Below are positions 31,692 to 32,555 of a stretch of DNA of 32,555 nucleotides, in pieces; the first letter of the stretch is position 1, and every line of letters begins with the position of its first letter. The stretch comes from Verrucomicrobiaceae bacterium (GTDB taxonomy: Bacteria > Verrucomicrobiota > Verrucomicrobiia > Verrucomicrobiales > Verrucomicrobiaceae), in assembly GCA_016795365.1 (NCBI GenBank), contig JAEUHN010000033.1, positions 1-32,555 on the forward strand, given 5' to 3'. Both the position numbers and the translations under genes were made by a program. Below the pieces are notes generated by a model. It saw only the letters and a program-made list of their open reading frames with translations. It searched no databases and was not told the origin of the DNA.

Positions 31692-32555
31692 TTAATCGGC
31701 GAGGCGCTCCAGCTTCACCTTGAGCAAGTCGTAGCCCAGCACGCGATCGAAGGCGGCCTCGTGCTCCAAGCGCTCTTGCGCTTCGACGATCGTAATCTTC
31801 TTCACGCGCTCGCAGCAGAGACGCAGCAAGGTGCGCACAATCAGTCGAGCATGTGGTGCGCCCAGGCAAAGATGCTCACCGAAGCCGAAGGACACATGCG
31901 GGTTGGGCTTGCGATCAAGCTTCACATCACCGGCTTCAGGAAAGACCGTCTCGTCGAAGTTCGCGGACGACCAGCACAGCGAAGCGCGTTCGCCAGCCCT
32001 CACGGTCACGCCATTGACATTCGTCTCCGCCGGACAAACGCGCCCGATATGCGTGAGCGGCATGAAGACGCGGAAGAACTCCTCGCTTGCCAACGTGATG
32101 CGCTTCGGATCAGCACGGAGGTATTCGAGGGCGTCGGGATGCTCCGCCAGATAGCCCAGCACGCACGAGATCGAGTGAATGATCGTGTCACGTCCGCCAG
32201 CGAACGCGAGATTGGCAAAGCCCATCATCTCCTCGCGTGTCAAACGGCGACCACGATAGCTCGCCTGCACGAGAGCGCTGAAGAGATCACCTCCGGGGTT
32301 GGCCTCGGCTTCGTCAAACTTCCGATGCAGATACTGCTCCAGCACCGTGCCTTCCTTGAACTCACCGCCAGTCACCTTGAACACATGAATCCCCCACCCG
32401 ATCCAGATCTCGCCCTCGGATGCGGGCACATTGAGCAGGTGCGTCAGCGCACGGGACTGGATCGGCAAAGCAAAGTCATTCACGATCTCGATGGACTCCA
32501 TGCTCAGCGCCTGATCCAGCGTCCGGCTGATCAAGTCCTCCACCTTAGCCATCAC
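31692..32555 (-). CDS. cytochrome P450, 5' end outside window
   Basis: The 287 codons visible are the C-terminal two thirds of a soluble bacterial P450; about 110 residues should lie beyond the right edge, so the apparent GTG at 32555 is probably not the start. The I-helix motif AGGRDT is at 119-124, the ExxR pair E159/R162 in EEFFRVFMP, and the haem-thiolate signature FGFGEHLCLG with Cys230. P450s oxidise organic substrates using electrons from a ferredoxin and reductase, and neither is visible here. The protein has no export signal in the visible part and should be cytoplasmic, unlike its neighbours. It is codirectional with the PSD1 gene, 55 bp away. Confidence 0.93.
   Translation of the reverse strand: MMAKVEDLISRTLDQALSMESIEIVNDFALPIQSRALTHLLNVPASEGEIWIGWGIHVFKVTGGEFKEGTVLEQYLHRKFDEAEANPGGDLFSALVQASYRGRRLTREEMMGFANLAFAGGRDTIIHSISCVLGYLAEHPDALEYLRADPKRITLASEEFFRVFMPLTHIGRVCPAETNVNGVTVRAGERASLCWSSANFDETVFPEAGDVKLDRKPNPHVSFGFGEHLCLGAPHARLIVRTLLRLCCERVKKITIVEAQERLEHEAAFDRVLGYDLLKVKLERLAD

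Overview
The window looks like a piece of a Verrucomicrobiota chromosome; a planctomycete is the less likely alternative. Its main gene families are largely confined to the PVC superphylum and relatives: PSCyt1/DUF1549/DUF1553 cytochromes, DUF1501 proteins, a PVC-type dehydrogenase with a C-terminal haem domain, DUF1080, DUF6797, DUF6288 and YdjY-domain proteins. Coding is dense (largest gap about 185 bp), GC is high, and Shine-Dalgarno sites are mostly weak. I saw no tRNA, rRNA, CRISPR array or insertion sequence.

Layout. (a) 1-8371, minus strand: a PQQ-like propeller protein, a very large DUF1080/PVC-dehydrogenase/cytochrome fusion, a YdjY-domain protein and a DUF6288 protein that runs off the left edge. 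The fusion gene is broken by a 10-bp tandem duplication and also carries two kinds of palindromic element inside its reading frame. (b) 8486-11185, plus strand: a DUF6797 propeller protein with a cytochrome c tail, divergent from (a). (c) 11224-11921, plus strand: a VapBC/FitAB-like toxin-antitoxin pair with a 17-bp palindrome at its promoter. (d) 11922-15941, minus strand: argB, argD, argF and murI, probably one transcript. (e) 16082-17758, plus strand: an exported protein with five CxxCH haem motifs. (f) 17738-18348, minus strand: a small lipoprotein coupled by an ATGA overlap to a zinc-ribbon protein. (g) 18401-20083, minus strand: ribulokinase (araB) without other ara genes. (h) 20249-32555, minus strand: a possible operon that reads P450 (partial), PSD1, DUF1501, PSD1, DUF1501, DUF1501, DUF1080.

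How the parts may work together. Eleven CxxCH haem motifs are spread over five exported proteins. They sit beside two DUF1080 domains, a family that includes 3-keto-sugar hydrolases/lyases, and beside sulfatase-fold DUF1501 proteins with Tat-like leaders. My inference is a periplasmic machine for oxidising and cleaving sugars, with electrons passed to c-type haems. The fusion of DUF1080, propeller and haem domain in one polypeptide is the best internal evidence. Substrates and partners are unknown. The arginine/murI block is ordinary housekeeping.
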